Assembly: GCF_021738965.1 (NCBI RefSeq)
Contig: NZ_JAKKOQ010000001.1
Location: 620,001-684,000, forward strand
Source of the DNA: Gordonia zhenghanii
GTDB taxonomy: Bacteria; Actinomycetota; Actinomycetes; Mycobacteriales; Mycobacteriaceae
Direction: 5' to 3'
Length of the DNA stretch: 64,000 nt
The notes beneath the pieces were generated by a model. That model was not told the DNA's origin. It saw only the letters and a list, made by a program, of their open reading frames with translations, and did no database searches. The position numbers were made by a program, and so were the translations under genes. Position 1 is the first letter of the stretch; each line of letters begins with the position of its first letter. Below are positions 15,589-23,513 of the stretch, in pieces.

Positions 15589-17856
15589 CTCCAGCGGTCG
15601 GGCGCCCAACTCGGATGTCATCAGGTCGACGGCCACCTGGTGGGGGTCGAGCCGAGGGTCCGCAGCCGTGCTCTGGGCCTGCGCGACCATCTCGTCGCGC
15701 TCGGAGTCGGTCAGGTCCTCGTCAGCGGTGAGCGGCTCGGGTTCGGGTTCCGGCTCAGGCTCCGGTTCCGGAGCCTGCTCCTCACGCGGACGGCTCGGTC
15801 TGGTGAACGTCTGACGCGGCTTGGCCTGCTCGGCGGGAGCAGTCCCGGCCTTCGACGGCGGCGGCGTGTCCGGTGACGCTTGGACGACGCGGACGCTGTG
15901 GCCGGGACCGAAGACGTCGACGACTGCGTTCGTCAATGCGCGCAGGCCACGTTCGTCGGACAGTCGGCCGACGAGCGCGGTGTGCGGATGCCCGAGCACG
16001 ATCTCGGTTCCGACCACGTCGTGGACTGCTGCCGACGACAGCATGGCTTCGAGCACCGTGCTCTGCAGACGGACGGCGGCTCGAATGTCGGGCCACCTCG
16101 CCGACACTGCGGGCACGGTCAAACCCTCGGCGACCGGTGCCTGCTGCGCTTCGGGTTCGACGGCCGGTTCGGGGGCACGACGCGGCGCCTCGTACGGCTC
16201 GGGCGGGATGTCCGACGGCGGCTCCGGCGGCAGCGGAATGTCGTCATACGGATCGGACATCGCCGCCGGCCTTCGGGGGGCTTCTGGCCGCGACGGCTCG
16301 CGACGAGGTTCGGGAGCGGTGGGCTGCCGGGCCTCTTGCTGCTGGGGCTCCGGCTCCGGCTCGGGTCGACGTTCCGGCTGCGGCGGTTCCGGCGCGGTCG
16401 GCTCTGGCGCACGGACCGCCGGGGCCGGTGTGGGCTCGGCCCTTTCGACGGGCTCCGCTGTCCGCTCGGGCTCGGACGCTCGAATCGGCTCGGATTGCTG
16501 GACCTCAGGCTCCCGAACGTCAGGCTCCCGGACCCCAGGCTCCCGAACCTCGGTCTCCGACTTGACCTGCGCCTGAGCCACCGTCTCCTTGGCCTGGTCG
16601 GCCGCCTTGCGTTGCGACGGCCGGACGAAGCGCGGCTCCTGTCCGTCGGCGGCGGGGCCGTCCGGCGCCGGCTGCGCTGCGGCACCCGCCGCGGGCGCCG
16701 CACCGGCGGGGCGTCGTTCCAGCATCTCGATGCGCTGGAGCAGAGCTGCGTCGTCCGCAGACACGGCGGGCAACAGCATCCGCGAGCACATCACCTCGAG
16801 GAGCAGGCGTGGCGACGTCGTCCCCCGCATGTCGCCGAGCGACGCGTGGGCGACCTCGGCGTAGCGGGTCAGGGTGGCTGCGCCGAGATGCTCGACCACC
16901 GCCTTCATCCGGGCCAGTTGATCGTCGGGCGCTTCGACGAGTCCGCGCTCGGCCGCGTCGGGCACGGCTTGCAGGAGGATCAGGTCGCGGAAACGGTCGA
17001 GCAGGTCGATGGCGAAGCGCCGCGGATCGTGCCCGGCGTCGACGACGCGTTCCACCACTTCGAACAGGGCGGCTCCGTCGTTCGCGGCGAGAGCGTCGAC
17101 CGCGGCGTCGATCAGCGCAGAGTCGGTGACTCCGAGGAGGCTGAGCGCTCGGTCGTAGGTGACGCCGTCGTCGCCGGCGCCCGCGAGCAGTTGGTCGAGG
17201 ATGCTCAGCGAGTCACGCGGGGATCCGCCGCCTGCCCGGATCACCAGCGGGAACACCTCGGGGGCGACGAGGACGCCTTCTTGCGAGCAGATGTTCTCGA
17301 GCAGTCCGCGCATCACCGGCGGGGCGAGCAGCCGGAACGGGTAGTGGTGGGTCCGCGACTTGATGGTGGTGAGCACCTTTTCGGGCTCGGTGGTCGCGAA
17401 GATGAAGATCAGATGTTCTGGCGGCTCCTCGACGATCTTGAGGAGCGCGTTGAAGCCGGCCGAGCTGACCATGTGCGCCTCGTCGATGATGAACACCCGG
17501 TAGCGCGACTCGGCCGGCGCGTAGAAGGCACGGTCGCGGAGATCGCGGGTGTCGTCGACGCCGCCATGACTGGCCGCGTCGAGTTCGACGACGTCGAGGT
17601 TGCCCGGCCCGCCCGGACCGAGGGAGACGCACGACGAGCAGGTTCCGCACGGTGTGGACGTCGGGCCCTGCACACAGTTGAGGGAGCGCGCGAGGATTCG
17701 TGCCGACGACGTCTTACCGCAGCCTCGCGGACCCGAGAACAGGTATGCGTGGTTGATGCGTCCGGCGTCGAGAGCTCGGCTCAACGGCTCGGTGACATGC
17801 TCCTGGCCGACGACTTCGGCGAACGTCGCCGGACGGTACGTGCGATAGAGGGCCAC
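15586..17856 (-). CDS. dnaX: DNA polymerase III subunits gamma/tau
   Basis: The clamp-loader ATPase that ties the replicase together, 756 residues. It opens 'MALYRTYRPATFAEVVGQEHV', then Walker A 'SGPRGCGKTSSARIL' (about 42-56), zinc cysteines 'CGTCSSC', Walker B 'VFIIDEAHMV' and sensor 1 'FATTEP', followed by the lid and collar domains. After about residue 370 comes a long Pro/Glu/Arg-rich linker with PE dipeptide runs, then a conserved C-terminal tau-like domain. No frameshift slippery site stands out. It lies downstream of aspC and the GT87 gene on the same strand. Confidence 0.96.
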   Translation of the reverse strand: MALYRTYRPATFAEVVGQEHVTEPLSRALDAGRINHAYLFSGPRGCGKTSSARILARSLNCVQGPTSTPCGTCSSCVSLGPGGPGNLDVVELDAASHGGVDDTRDLRDRAFYAPAESRYRVFIIDEAHMVSSAGFNALLKIVEEPPEHLIFIFATTEPEKVLTTIKSRTHHYPFRLLAPPVMRGLLENICSQEGVLVAPEVFPLVIRAGGGSPRDSLSILDQLLAGAGDDGVTYDRALSLLGVTDSALIDAAVDALAANDGAALFEVVERVVDAGHDPRRFAIDLLDRFRDLILLQAVPDAAERGLVEAPDDQLARMKAVVEHLGAATLTRYAEVAHASLGDMRGTTSPRLLLEVMCSRMLLPAVSADDAALLQRIEMLERRPAGAAPAAGAAAQPAPDGPAADGQEPRFVRPSQRKAADQAKETVAQAQVKSETEVREPGVREPDVREPEVQQSEPIRASEPERTAEPVERAEPTPAPAVRAPEPTAPEPPQPERRPEPEPEPQQQEARQPTAPEPRREPSRPEAPRRPAAMSDPYDDIPLPPEPPSDIPPEPYEAPRRAPEPAVEPEAQQAPVAEGLTVPAVSARWPDIRAAVRLQSTVLEAMLSSAAVHDVVGTEIVLGHPHTALVGRLSDERGLRALTNAVVDVFGPGHSVRVVQASPDTPPPSKAGTAPAEQAKPRQTFTRPSRPREEQAPEPEPEPEPEPEPLTADEDLTDSERDEMVAQAQSTAADPRLDPHQVAVDLMTSELGARPLE

Positions 17857-17865
17857 ACGTGCACA

Positions 17866-19143
17866 CTACCGGCGGTCACCGACAGCGGTGACAGGCGGAT
17901 CGGTGCTCGCGGACGGCCGCAGGCAGAGCCCGATCGTGGCGGTCGCGACCACGACGAGGAGCACGTTGTACGGCTGCACCGCGAACCAGCCGATGACGTC
18001 CAGGTCGTGCTTGAAGAACAGGCCCGTCAGGTACGCCTCTTCGACGCTCCGGTTGGCGTACCAGATCGGGTAGGCGAGGTGCGTCCTCCACGCTGCCGTC
18101 GCCAAGACTCCGAGGACCGTCAGAGCGCCGATGAGTCCTCGGCGCCACCGACCGGCGCCGTCGATCAGGTGGTGGACGGCCACGACGAGCAACGGGACGA
18201 ACCACACCCAGTGGTGTCCCCACGAGACCGGCGACACCGTGCACGACGCCATTCCGACCAGCGAGAGAGCGAGCAGTTCCTGTCCTCGGCGATGTGCGAG
18301 GACGGCGGCCGTCATGACGAGCGCGAGGACCACCACAGCCGACGCGATCCAGATGACAGTGCTCGGATGATCCGTGCTGTAGACGTTGGCGATCCCGCCG
18401 CGGATCGACTGGTTGCCGACGGTCTGCGGCGACGACACCCGGTCGGAGTCGAACACGGTGTCGGTCCAGAACTTCCACGAGGCGGCCGGCAGCACGATGA
18501 AGCCGACGAGCACCGAGCCGACGAATCCCCCGATGACGCCGACGACGGTCTTCCATTGTCTGACAGCTGCGAAGTAGACGACGAACAGCATCGGCGTGAG
18601 TTTGATGCCCGCAGCCAGTCCGGCGCCCAGACCGCGCAGCCGACTGCCTTCGGGGCGAATGAGGTCGGCGACGATGAGCAGCATCAGGAAGACGTTGATC
18701 TGCCCGAACCAGATGGTGGACCGTACCGGTTCGAGGAGGGCAGACGCTGCGACGAGCGACGCGGCTATCACGCGGAGCCGCCACGTGACGTCGTGGCCGA
18801 GGCTGCGGAATCCGAGGACGATCACGAAGTAGAGCGCGACGAAGATCCCGATCGTCCACACCGCGTGCGCGGTCGTCGCCGACATCAGCGCGAACGGGAC
18901 GAACAGCGCCATCGAGAACGGCGCGTACGTGAAGTCCATCTGGCCGAGGAGCTTCGCGTCGTAGAGGTCGCCGCCGTCGAGGACGACTTGCGCGCCTGCC
19001 CGGTAGACGTCGAGGTCGAGGAAGTTGTCGAAGAGACCCCAGTAGGGCGTGCTGTAAGGGACGATGACGTACTGCAGCCACAGCGACAGAGCCCCGGCGA
19101 TCACGAACCCGATCAGCGCGGGCGTGGAGCGTTCGAGCTTCAC
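17866..19143 (-). CDS. GT87-family membrane mannosyltransferase
   Basis: A 425-residue polytopic membrane protein (about 10 TM) of the polyprenol-phosphate-mannose-dependent GT87/DUF2029 group. Visible landmarks are the early acidic loop 'FLDLDVYRAGAQ', 'TYAPFSMALFVPFAL', 'GQINVFLMLLIVADLI', 'GLAAGIKLTPMLFV', 'GNQSIRGG' and 'SPVSWGHHWVW'. Mycobacterial relatives (PimE, Rv2181) add alpha-1,2-mannoses to PIMs or lipomannan outside the membrane. It sits 9 bases after the aspC stop and 9 bases before dnaX, breaking a pair that is adjacent in M. tuberculosis (Rv3722c-Rv3721c). The exact acceptor is unknown. Confidence 0.85.
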   Translation of the reverse strand: MKLERSTPALIGFVIAGALSLWLQYVIVPYSTPYWGLFDNFLDLDVYRAGAQVVLDGGDLYDAKLLGQMDFTYAPFSMALFVPFALMSATTAHAVWTIGIFVALYFVIVLGFRSLGHDVTWRLRVIAASLVAASALLEPVRSTIWFGQINVFLMLLIVADLIRPEGSRLRGLGAGLAAGIKLTPMLFVVYFAAVRQWKTVVGVIGGFVGSVLVGFIVLPAASWKFWTDTVFDSDRVSSPQTVGNQSIRGGIANVYSTDHPSTVIWIASAVVVLALVMTAAVLAHRRGQELLALSLVGMASCTVSPVSWGHHWVWFVPLLVVAVHHLIDGAGRWRRGLIGALTVLGVLATAAWRTHLAYPIWYANRSVEEAYLTGLFFKHDLDVIGWFAVQPYNVLLVVVATATIGLCLRPSASTDPPVTAVGDRR

Positions 19144-19152
19144 ATGGCCTGC

Positions 19153-20424
19153 CTACTGGGCGTCGAGCAGGACCTCGGTCGCGCTCAGCAGTGCACAGGT
19201 CGCGACACCGTCCATCGCGGTGCGCAGTTCGTCGGTCGTCGGGAACGTCGGCGCGATGCGGATGTTCCGATCGTGCGGGTCCGTCTTGTACGGGAAGGCC
19301 GATCCCGCTGCGGTGAGCGCGATCCCGGCGTCCTTCGCGAGTTCGATCGTTCGGGCCGCGGTGCCGTCGATCACGTCGAGGCTGATGAAGTAGCCGCCTT
19401 CGGGCGTCGTCCACGAGGCGATCTTCGCGGTGCCGAGGCGGTCGTCGAGGATGTCGAGGACGAGACGGAACTTGGGTGCGATGATCTCGCGGTGACGCGC
19501 CATGTGGGCACGGACGCCGTCGGCGTCCCGCAAGAACTGAAGGTGGCGCAGCTGGTTGATCTTGTCGGGGCCGATGGTGGCTGCCGAGATGTGCTTCTCG
19601 TACCAGTCGAGATTGGCCTTCGACGATGCGAAGGCGGCGACGCCTGCCCCGGCGAAGGTGATCTTGCTGGTGGAGCCGAACACGTAGACACGGTTGGGTT
19701 GCCCGGCCTCGGCCGCCATGTCGAGGATCGGCAGCGGCTCCGGAGCGTTGTCGACGAGGGTGTGGACGGCGTACGCGTTGTCCCAGAAGATACGGAAGTC
19801 CGGTGCGGCGTCGAGCGCGAGGAGCCGGCGGGCGACGTCGTCGGTGACGGTGTAGCCCGTCGGGTTCGAGTAGGTGGGGACCAGCCACATGCCTTTGATG
19901 GACGGGTCCGCGGCGAGCAGTTCGGCACAGGCTTCGACGTCGGGCCCGTTGGGGTTCATCGGCACGTTGATCATCTCGATGCCGTACTGCTCGGTGATAC
20001 CGAAGTGGCGGTCGTAACCGGGGACCGGGCACAGGAACTTGATGGGTTCGGCTGACCAGGGGCGCTCGGAGTCGACGTTCCCGCGCAGGAGCGAGAACAC
20101 GACGATGTCGTGCATCACTTCGAGGCTGGCGTTGCCGAGTGCGAGAGTGCGGTCCGCGCCGGTGGCGAACAGTTCGCCGAACAGTTCGCGGAGTTCGGCG
20201 AGTCCGGTGACGCCGCCGTAGTTACGGCAGTCGGTTCCGCCCGGGCTGAGGTAGTCGTCCCCCGGCAGGGACAGCATCGGAGTCGCCAGATCGAGCTGGT
20301 CGGTGCCCGGCTTTCCGCGGGTGAGGTCGAGTTTCAGGCCTGCAGCGCACAGCGTCTCGTAACGCTTCTGCAGGTCTTCCTGGGTGTGGCGGAGTTCTTC
20401 GACACTCATCGAGTGAAAGTTCAA
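19153..20424 (-). CDS. aspC: Aspartate aminotransferase (Rv3722c type)
   Basis: A PLP enzyme of the class I fold that moves the amino group between glutamate and oxaloacetate; the M. tuberculosis ortholog Rv3722c is its main aspartate aminotransferase. Motifs are 'LKLDLTRGKPG' near the start, 'NYGGVTGLAELREL', 'SNPTGYTVT', and the PLP lysine in 'VFGSTSKITFAGAG'. I start it at TTG 20424 because GAGAGG lies six bases upstream; an ATG at 20409 is the main alternative and would drop five residues. It heads the run aspC-GT87-dnaX. The SRP RNA gene lies just upstream on the same strand. Confidence 0.9.
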   Translation of the reverse strand: MNFHSMSVEELRHTQEDLQKRYETLCAAGLKLDLTRGKPGTDQLDLATPMLSLPGDDYLSPGGTDCRNYGGVTGLAELRELFGELFATGADRTLALGNASLEVMHDIVVFSLLRGNVDSERPWSAEPIKFLCPVPGYDRHFGITEQYGIEMINVPMNPNGPDVEACAELLAADPSIKGMWLVPTYSNPTGYTVTDDVARRLLALDAAPDFRIFWDNAYAVHTLVDNAPEPLPILDMAAEAGQPNRVYVFGSTSKITFAGAGVAAFASSKANLDWYEKHISAATIGPDKINQLRHLQFLRDADGVRAHMARHREIIAPKFRLVLDILDDRLGTAKIASWTTPEGGYFISLDVIDGTAARTIELAKDAGIALTAAGSAFPYKTDPHDRNIRIAPTFPTTDELRTAMDGVATCALLSATEVLLDAQ

Positions 20425-20480
20425 CGTGAACCTCTCGCGCAAGCCAGTCCCGGCTGCAACTTTGTATACGCCTGGAAATA

Positions 20481-20570
20481 GGGGATCCCGCGCACCCGAG
20501 AGAGCCCGTTGACCCTTGCTGCCTTCCGGCCCTGGGGGAGTTCACAGGATGCACGCCGCGCGGGATCCGT
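20481..20570 (-). ncRNA. ffs: Signal recognition particle RNA (4.5S type)
   Basis: RNA scaffold that binds Ffh and directs membrane-protein targeting. On the minus strand the sequence contains the conserved SRP core 'GGCCGGAAGGCAGCAAGGG' (the GGAA tetraloop and its asymmetric loop), and the ends pair perfectly: GGATCCCGCGC at the 5' side with GCGCGGGATCC at the 3' side (20558-20568 with 20483-20493). About 90 nt, the small bacterial form without an Alu domain. A TACACT -10-like box lies at 20576-20581. The ends are approximate. Confidence 0.92.
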
Positions 20571-20575
20571 AGACC

Positions 20576-20581
20576 AGTGTA
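20576..20581 (-). promoter_or_regulatory. -10 box for SRP RNA
   Basis: TACACT on the minus strand, about 6-8 bp upstream of the SRP RNA 5' end. The -35 is weak. It lies back to back with the tRNA-Ser promoter. Confidence 0.5.
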
Positions 20582-20592
20582 GCGGTCGCGTT

Positions 20593-20622
20593 TTGTGATC
20601 GGTAGCCGGTACCGGCTAGCAT
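20593..20622 (+). promoter_or_regulatory. Promoter of tRNA-Ser(GGA)
   Basis: TTGTGA at 20593-20598 and TAGCAT at 20617-20622, 18 bp apart, end 7 bp before the mature tRNA 5' end. This fits a sigma-70-type stable-RNA promoter. Confidence 0.55.
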
Positions 20623-20629
20623 CCTCGGT

Positions 20630-20718
20630 GGAGGATTCGCCTAGTGGCCTATGGCGCTCGCCTGGAACGCGGGTTGGGTTAATAGCCCTCAGGGGTTCGA
20701 ATCCCCTATCCTCCGCCA
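20630..20718 (+). tRNA. tRNA-Ser (anticodon GGA)
   Basis: Complete cloverleaf with the long variable arm of serine tRNAs. Acceptor GGAGGAT (20630-20636) pairs with ATCCTCC (20708-20714); the discriminator is G and CCA is encoded. The anticodon stem CTCGC/GCGGG holds loop CTGGAAC, giving anticodon GGA (reads UCC and UCU). The T loop is GGGGTTCGAATCCCC. A strong terminator follows at once, and the 3' end is duplicated about 100 bp downstream. Confidence 0.96.
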
Positions 20719-20764
20719 AAGCTGTGGACCCCGTCTGAGGAACGAAGACGGGGTCCACAGCTTT
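20718..20764 (+). terminator. Rho-independent terminator after tRNA-Ser
   Basis: A 19-bp perfect stem (AAAGCTGTGGACCCCGTCT at 20718-20736, complement at 20746-20764) with a 9-nt loop, ending in CTTTATTT. The A-rich start and T-rich end would allow termination in both directions. Confidence 0.88.
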
Positions 20765-20802
20765 ATTTGGTTGAGCGGATTCGGGAGGAACGAAGTGACG
20801 GT

Positions 20803-20818
20803 TCCCCTATCCTCCGCC
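20803..20818 (+). repeat. Duplicated 3' end of tRNA-Ser (possible att scar)
   Basis: TCCCCTATCCTCCGCC is identical to the tRNA T-arm/acceptor end at 20702-20717. Such duplications are left when an element integrates into a tRNA 3' end. Only 101 bp separates the copies, so no element remains between them. An 11-bp repeat GAGGAACGAAG also occurs twice in this interval (20737 and 20785). Confidence 0.6.
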
Positions 20819-20874
20819 GCCAGAGCTCAAGCGCAGATCTCGGACACCCTCGTCGCCCAACCCCACGCCCCCGC

Positions 20875-21155
20875 TTAAGCCAGCGCAAGGTACGGCGCAA
20901 GCGCGAGCAATGCCACGACCAGCGCGATCTTCAGCACGCGATTCGGCAGCGCGTGTGCGATCCGCCAGCCGACGAATACGCCGACCAGCTCGGGGACGCT
21001 GATCAGGACGGCAAGTTTCCAGTCGATGCTCCCCTGTGTCGCGTAGCCGACCGAGCCGACGACGGCGATCACGATCGACTGCACTTGGCTGGCGGCCAAC
21101 GACTCCAGGACCGGTATGCCGCACGCGATCAGCGCCGCCGATCCTCGTCGAACTC
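20875..21155 (-). pseudogene. TSUP (TauE/SafE) permease, C-terminal remnant
   Basis: About 90 codons that read as the last third of a sulfite/sulfonate exporter family protein: 'GIPVLESLAASQVQSIVIA', 'GYATQGSIDWKLAVLISVP', 'ELVGVFVGWRIAHALP', then a final TM and a TAA stop. Full-length TSUP proteins have about 250 residues and 7-8 TM. Upstream of about 21155 the frame leaves conserved sequence and meets a hairpin, so the 5' two thirds are missing. The loss adjoins the tRNA-Ser duplication, which hints that an integration or excision event removed it. It is probably not functional. Confidence 0.72.
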
Positions 21156-21159
21156 TCTC

Positions 21160-21200
21160 CTACGAGCCCCGTGACCACATACGGGTAACGCGGCTCGTAG
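21160..21200. terminator. Hairpin downstream of the AI-2E family permease
   Basis: CTACGAGCC (21160-21168) pairs with GGCTCGTAG (21192-21200), with inner CCCGT/ACGGG complementarity. It lies 36 bp after the permease stop on the minus strand. No clear U tract is visible. Confidence 0.5.
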
Positions 21201-21236
21201 CAGGCGGTCGCGAGCGTGAAGGACGGTCGGAGTCCG

Positions 21237-22424
21237 TCACTCGGGCGACGACGCGTGCGGACGATGGTGCAACCCCAGCCACCCGCGAAGCCATTTCGTG
21301 AAGCGACTTTCGCTCGGTGGCGGCGGAGCCGCCTTGCCCGCATGCCACGTGAACGCGGTGTCGAGGAAGGCGACCAGCGGGACCGCGAGCAGTCCGCCGA
21401 CGAGACCGGCGAGCATCAGACCGAACGCTATCGCGAGAATGACGGCCGCCGGATGCAGTCTCACCGAACGTCCGAGGACGAACGGCTGCAGGACATGGCC
21501 TTCGAACGTCATCACGAACACCAAGATGGCCAGCACGATGACGGCATTGACCCACCCCTGCGTCGTCAATGTGACGGCGACGGCGAGCGAGCCTGACACG
21601 AACGATCCGACGATCGGAATGAACGATCCGAGGAAGATGATCAGAACCAGTGGCAGCACAAGCGGGACACCGAGGATCGCCAGCCCGATCCCGATCACGG
21701 CAGCGTCGATGGCGGCGACGAGGACCGTCGCCCGGACATAGGCCTCGAGCGTTCGGAATCCTGCGGCGCTCGCGCCCCGAACCTGCTCGCGGCTGCCCTG
21801 CGGGACGAGCCGGGTGACGTAACCCCAGAGCCGGTGGCCGTCGTACAGAAAGAAGATCAGCAGAAACACGGTGAGCAACGCGCCGCTGCCGAGGCGCACA
21901 CCGAATTCGGCGGTACCCAGAGCGCTCGACGCCAGGGTCGCCTCGTTGGTCTTAGCCCAGTGGATCAGATCCGTCGAGATGGAACTGATGGTGCTGTCGC
22001 TGACGGGAAGTCCGCTGTCGATCAGCCATCTCCGAGCGTCGTTCACCGTCTCGGCGAACTCGGCCACCAGCTCGGAGCCGGACGCCACGCCTTGCTGCAC
22101 GGCGAACGCCAGCAGTCCGAGGACGATCAGGATCGTGACGATCACCGCTGTCAGGACGGCCACCACCCGCGGCACCCGCTTACCGGTGGCCCACTGGACC
22201 ACCGGGCGCAGCATCGCAGTGAACAGCAGCGCCAACGCCACCGGGAACAGCACGTCTTCGAATCGCAGGAACAGCCACCCGACGACCGCGACGCCCACGC
22301 CGATGACGAGCAGCCGCCACGTCCACGCGGCAGTGGCCCGGACAGCAGGAGCGACCTTGGCGTCGTCTTCCTCGCGAAGAGTCAGGCGACGCGGTCCGTC
22401 GGAATAACCAGGTTCACCAGGCAC
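21237..22424 (-). CDS. AI-2E family (PerM/YhhT-like) membrane protein
   Basis: A 395-residue protein of the AI-2E exporter superfamily, with about 8 TM. The N-terminal basic stretch 'REEDDAKVAPAVR' precedes a TM pair, and typical landmarks are 'LFTAMLRPVVQWA', 'GASAAGFRTLEAYVRATVLVA' and 'ILVFVMTFEGHVLQPFVLGR', near-invariant in the family. The start GTG at 22424 follows AAGG; the frame extends further without conservation. Functions known in the family range from autoinducer-2 export to sodium-proton exchange, and nothing here narrows the choice. Confidence 0.88.
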   Translation of the reverse strand: MPGEPGYSDGPRRLTLREEDDAKVAPAVRATAAWTWRLLVIGVGVAVVGWLFLRFEDVLFPVALALLFTAMLRPVVQWATGKRVPRVVAVLTAVIVTILIVLGLLAFAVQQGVASGSELVAEFAETVNDARRWLIDSGLPVSDSTISSISTDLIHWAKTNEATLASSALGTAEFGVRLGSGALLTVFLLIFFLYDGHRLWGYVTRLVPQGSREQVRGASAAGFRTLEAYVRATVLVAAIDAAVIGIGLAILGVPLVLPLVLIIFLGSFIPIVGSFVSGSLAVAVTLTTQGWVNAVIVLAILVFVMTFEGHVLQPFVLGRSVRLHPAAVILAIAFGLMLAGLVGGLLAVPLVAFLDTAFTWHAGKAAPPPPSESRFTKWLRGWLGLHHRPHASSPE

Positions 22425-22548
22425 GACGCTGACCTTATCGCCAACTGCACGTGCAGACGTCCGACTTCGTCGATGGTGCACATTCCTGCGTGAAAGTCGG
22501 CACCGATTGAGCCTCCGCACCTTCGGCCAGACAGCAATTCATCATCTG

Positions 22549-22577
22549 TTGATTTATTTCAACGGTCGTGGAATAGT
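22549..22577 (+). promoter_or_regulatory. Promoter and palindrome upstream of the ABC exporter
   Basis: TTGATT (22549-22554) and AATAGT (22572-22577) are 17 bp apart, 31 bp before the ATP-binding subunit start. GTTGA-N6-TCAAC overlaps the -35 and is a candidate repressor site. Confidence 0.45.
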
Positions 22578-22607
22578 CTGCTGTGTACCCGCGACTCTGG
22601 AGATGAA

Positions 22608-23513
22608 ATGACAGACGACGACCTGGTCATCGGCATACAAGGACTCCGCAAGTCGTTCGGGGAGTTCGAGGCGTTGCGCGGCGTAGACCTCGCCGTCCCC
22701 CGCGGCGAAGTCCATGGCTTCCTCGGCCCCAACGGGGCAGGTAAGTCGACGACGATCCGAGTCCTCCTCGGACTCCTCAAGGCCAACGCAGGCCGGATCC
22801 GACTGCTCGGCGGCGACCCATGGACCGACGTCGTCGATCTGCACTCCCGACTCGCATACGTGCCTGGCGACGTGTCGTTGTGGCCGGGGATGTCCGGCGG
22901 CGAGGCCATCGACCTCCTCGGATCTCTGCGTGGCGGCCTCGACGAGAACCGACGGAGAGATCTCATCGAACGCTTCGAGCTCGATCCGACTAAACGCGGC
23001 CGCCAGTACTCGAAAGGAAACCGACAGAAGGTCGCGATCGTCGCCGCCCTCGCCTCCGACGTCGAACTCCTCATCCTGGACGAGCCGACGAGCGGCCTCG
23101 ATCCACTGATGGAGAACGTGTTCCAAGACGTCGTCAGTGAGGCCGTCGATCGGGGTGCCACCGTCCTGCTGAGCAGCCACATCATGAGCGAAGTCGAGAC
23201 CCTCGCCGACAGACTCAGCATCATCCGGACAGGCGAGATCGTCGAGACCGGCACTCTTGAGGAGCTACGTGGTCATGCGCGCACGACGATCCACGCGACG
23301 CTCAAGACCGTGCCGTCCCGTGAGCAGGTGTCAGTTCTGCACGAGGCCACGTTCGACGGCAACCGTCTGACCGCGACCGTCGACACCGAGCGGATCGACG
23401 AGGCGATGGCGACGCTCGCCCCGTTCGGCTTCACTTCACTCGACGTCGCACCGCCCTCCCTGGAGAGTCTGTTCCTACGCCTGTACGAGAACGACGCGAA
23501 GGACACGCAGTGA
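22608..23513 (+). CDS. ABC-2 type exporter, ATP-binding subunit
   Basis: A 301-residue ATPase of the DrrA/tetronasin-exporter group. Walker A is 'GFLGPNGAGKSTTIRVLLG' (about residues 38-56), followed by a signature region with 'YSKGNRQKVAIVAAL' (divergent from LSGGQ), Walker B 'LLILDEPTSGLDPLM', and the switch histidine in 'LLSSHIMSEVE'. The C-terminal extension is typical of drug and lipid exporters. The stop overlaps the permease start (GTGA), so the two form one operon. The pair resembles Rv1218c-Rv1217c. Confidence 0.93.
   Translation: MTDDDLVIGIQGLRKSFGEFEALRGVDLAVPRGEVHGFLGPNGAGKSTTIRVLLGLLKANAGRIRLLGGDPWTDVVDLHSRLAYVPGDVSLWPGMSGGEAIDLLGSLRGGLDENRRRDLIERFELDPTKRGRQYSKGNRQKVAIVAALASDVELLILDEPTSGLDPLMENVFQDVVSEAVDRGATVLLSSHIMSEVETLADRLSIIRTGEIVETGTLEELRGHARTTIHATLKTVPSREQVSVLHEATFDGNRLTATVDTERIDEAMATLAPFGFTSLDVAPPSLESLFLRLYENDAKDTQ

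Noticed and set aside
15586..17856. Programmed frameshift in dnaX
   Set aside because: No A-rich slippery heptamer with downstream stem-loop stands out, and actinobacterial dnaX normally makes the full-length product.
15880..20055. A 1391-codon open frame on the plus strand
   Set aside because: It lies antisense to dnaX, the GT87 gene and aspC, all of which have clear family motifs. Its composition (Arg/Asp/Val-rich, no domains) is typical of shadow frames in GC-rich DNA.
20702..20818. An intact integrated element at tRNA-Ser
   Set aside because: Only 101 bp lies between the copies and it holds just the tRNA terminator; no integrase or cargo is present.
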